The notes below the pieces were generated by a model that was not told the origin of the DNA, did not search any database, and saw nothing but the letters and a program-made list of their open reading frames with translations. Both the position numbers and the translations under genes were made by a program. A DNA stretch of 46,596 nt from NCBI GenBank assembly GCA_964355795.1, contig CAYHEQ010000002.1, positions 1-46,596 of the forward strand. The letters are read 5' to 3'. This document shows, in pieces, positions 46,549 to 46,596 of this stretch; position 1 is the first letter of the stretch, and every line of letters starts with the position of its first letter. The DNA is from CAYHEQ01 sp964355795. Lineage in GTDB: Bacteria > Patescibacteriota > JACPGU01.

Positions 46549-46596
46549 TGGTAAATATGTAATGCTATTTTGATAGTATTTCATCAATCAGTTTCA

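Overview
This window most likely comes from a Candidate Phyla Radiation (Patescibacteria, Parcubacteria-like) genome. That is an inference from gene content: an alanyl-tRNA synthetase of only 662 residues without the usual C-terminal domain, an FtsA-like ATPase next to a large single-pass protein of the type often annotated 'baseplate J-like' in these genomes, very large repeat-built surface proteins, and many short palindromes inside genes. TGA is used as a normal stop, so this is not an SR1/Gracilibacteria code. A run of 100 N at 32352-32451 marks a scaffold gap, so linkage across it rests on assembly.

Layout. 1-444 is the end of mnmA. 445-1435 is a repeat-rich leader with two promoters. 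1436-5446 encodes a 1336-residue secreted surface protein (NBR1-Ig-like domain plus seven repeats). 5617-6258 is a membrane-anchored TPR protein flanked by copies of one compound repeat. 6380-8497 (minus) is a GC-rich PKD/NHL lipoprotein. From 8732 to 27772 runs a cell-surface glycan locus: a flippase, four GT2 glycosyltransferases, one GT4 enzyme, four SAM methyltransferases, a B12-binding radical SAM enzyme, a radical SAM/SPASM enzyme, two very large GT-C-like membrane proteins and a small membrane protein. A RAYT (REP-associated tyrosine transposase) and a minus-strand TIM-barrel isomerase-like gene interrupt it. 28193-30223 is a second surface protein with two copies of the NBR1-Ig-like domain. 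30390-32351 holds a small ferredoxin and a second B12-type radical SAM protein. After the gap come hicB-hicA overlapping alaS, a degenerate Nudix-like protein, a minus-strand P-loop ATPase, then a housekeeping block: ftsA-like, baseplate-J-like, ruvX, mltG, greA, typA. The right edge has a small membrane protein, a NYN-domain nuclease and remnants of a tyrosine recombinase.

How the parts work together. The glycan locus would build, modify (methylation, radical chemistry) and export a surface polysaccharide; the two large surface proteins and the lipoprotein would make up the envelope exterior. The ftsA/mltG block serves division and peptidoglycan.

The most interesting layer is the repeats. 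(1) R1: 28-bp palindromes with constant arms (GTAGGGGC...GCCCCTAC) and interchangeable cores. They flank and lie inside the RAYT and are read in frame in several proteins. (2) R2: hairpins with perfect or near-perfect 13-bp stems. (3) R3: CCCCGAY...RTCGGGGCAGG palindromes inserted in frame in mnmA and alaS. (4) M: two 149-165 bp MITE-like elements with 14-bp terminal inverted repeats that carry an R2 hairpin at the same internal junction but in opposite orientations. A second pattern is transcriptional: seven short or long reading frames have an ATG exactly 6 nt after a -10 box and two more have 5 or 8 nt, which suggests leaderless mRNAs as a common start mode. Four other genes, three of them on the minus strand, have strong Shine-Dalgarno sites instead.
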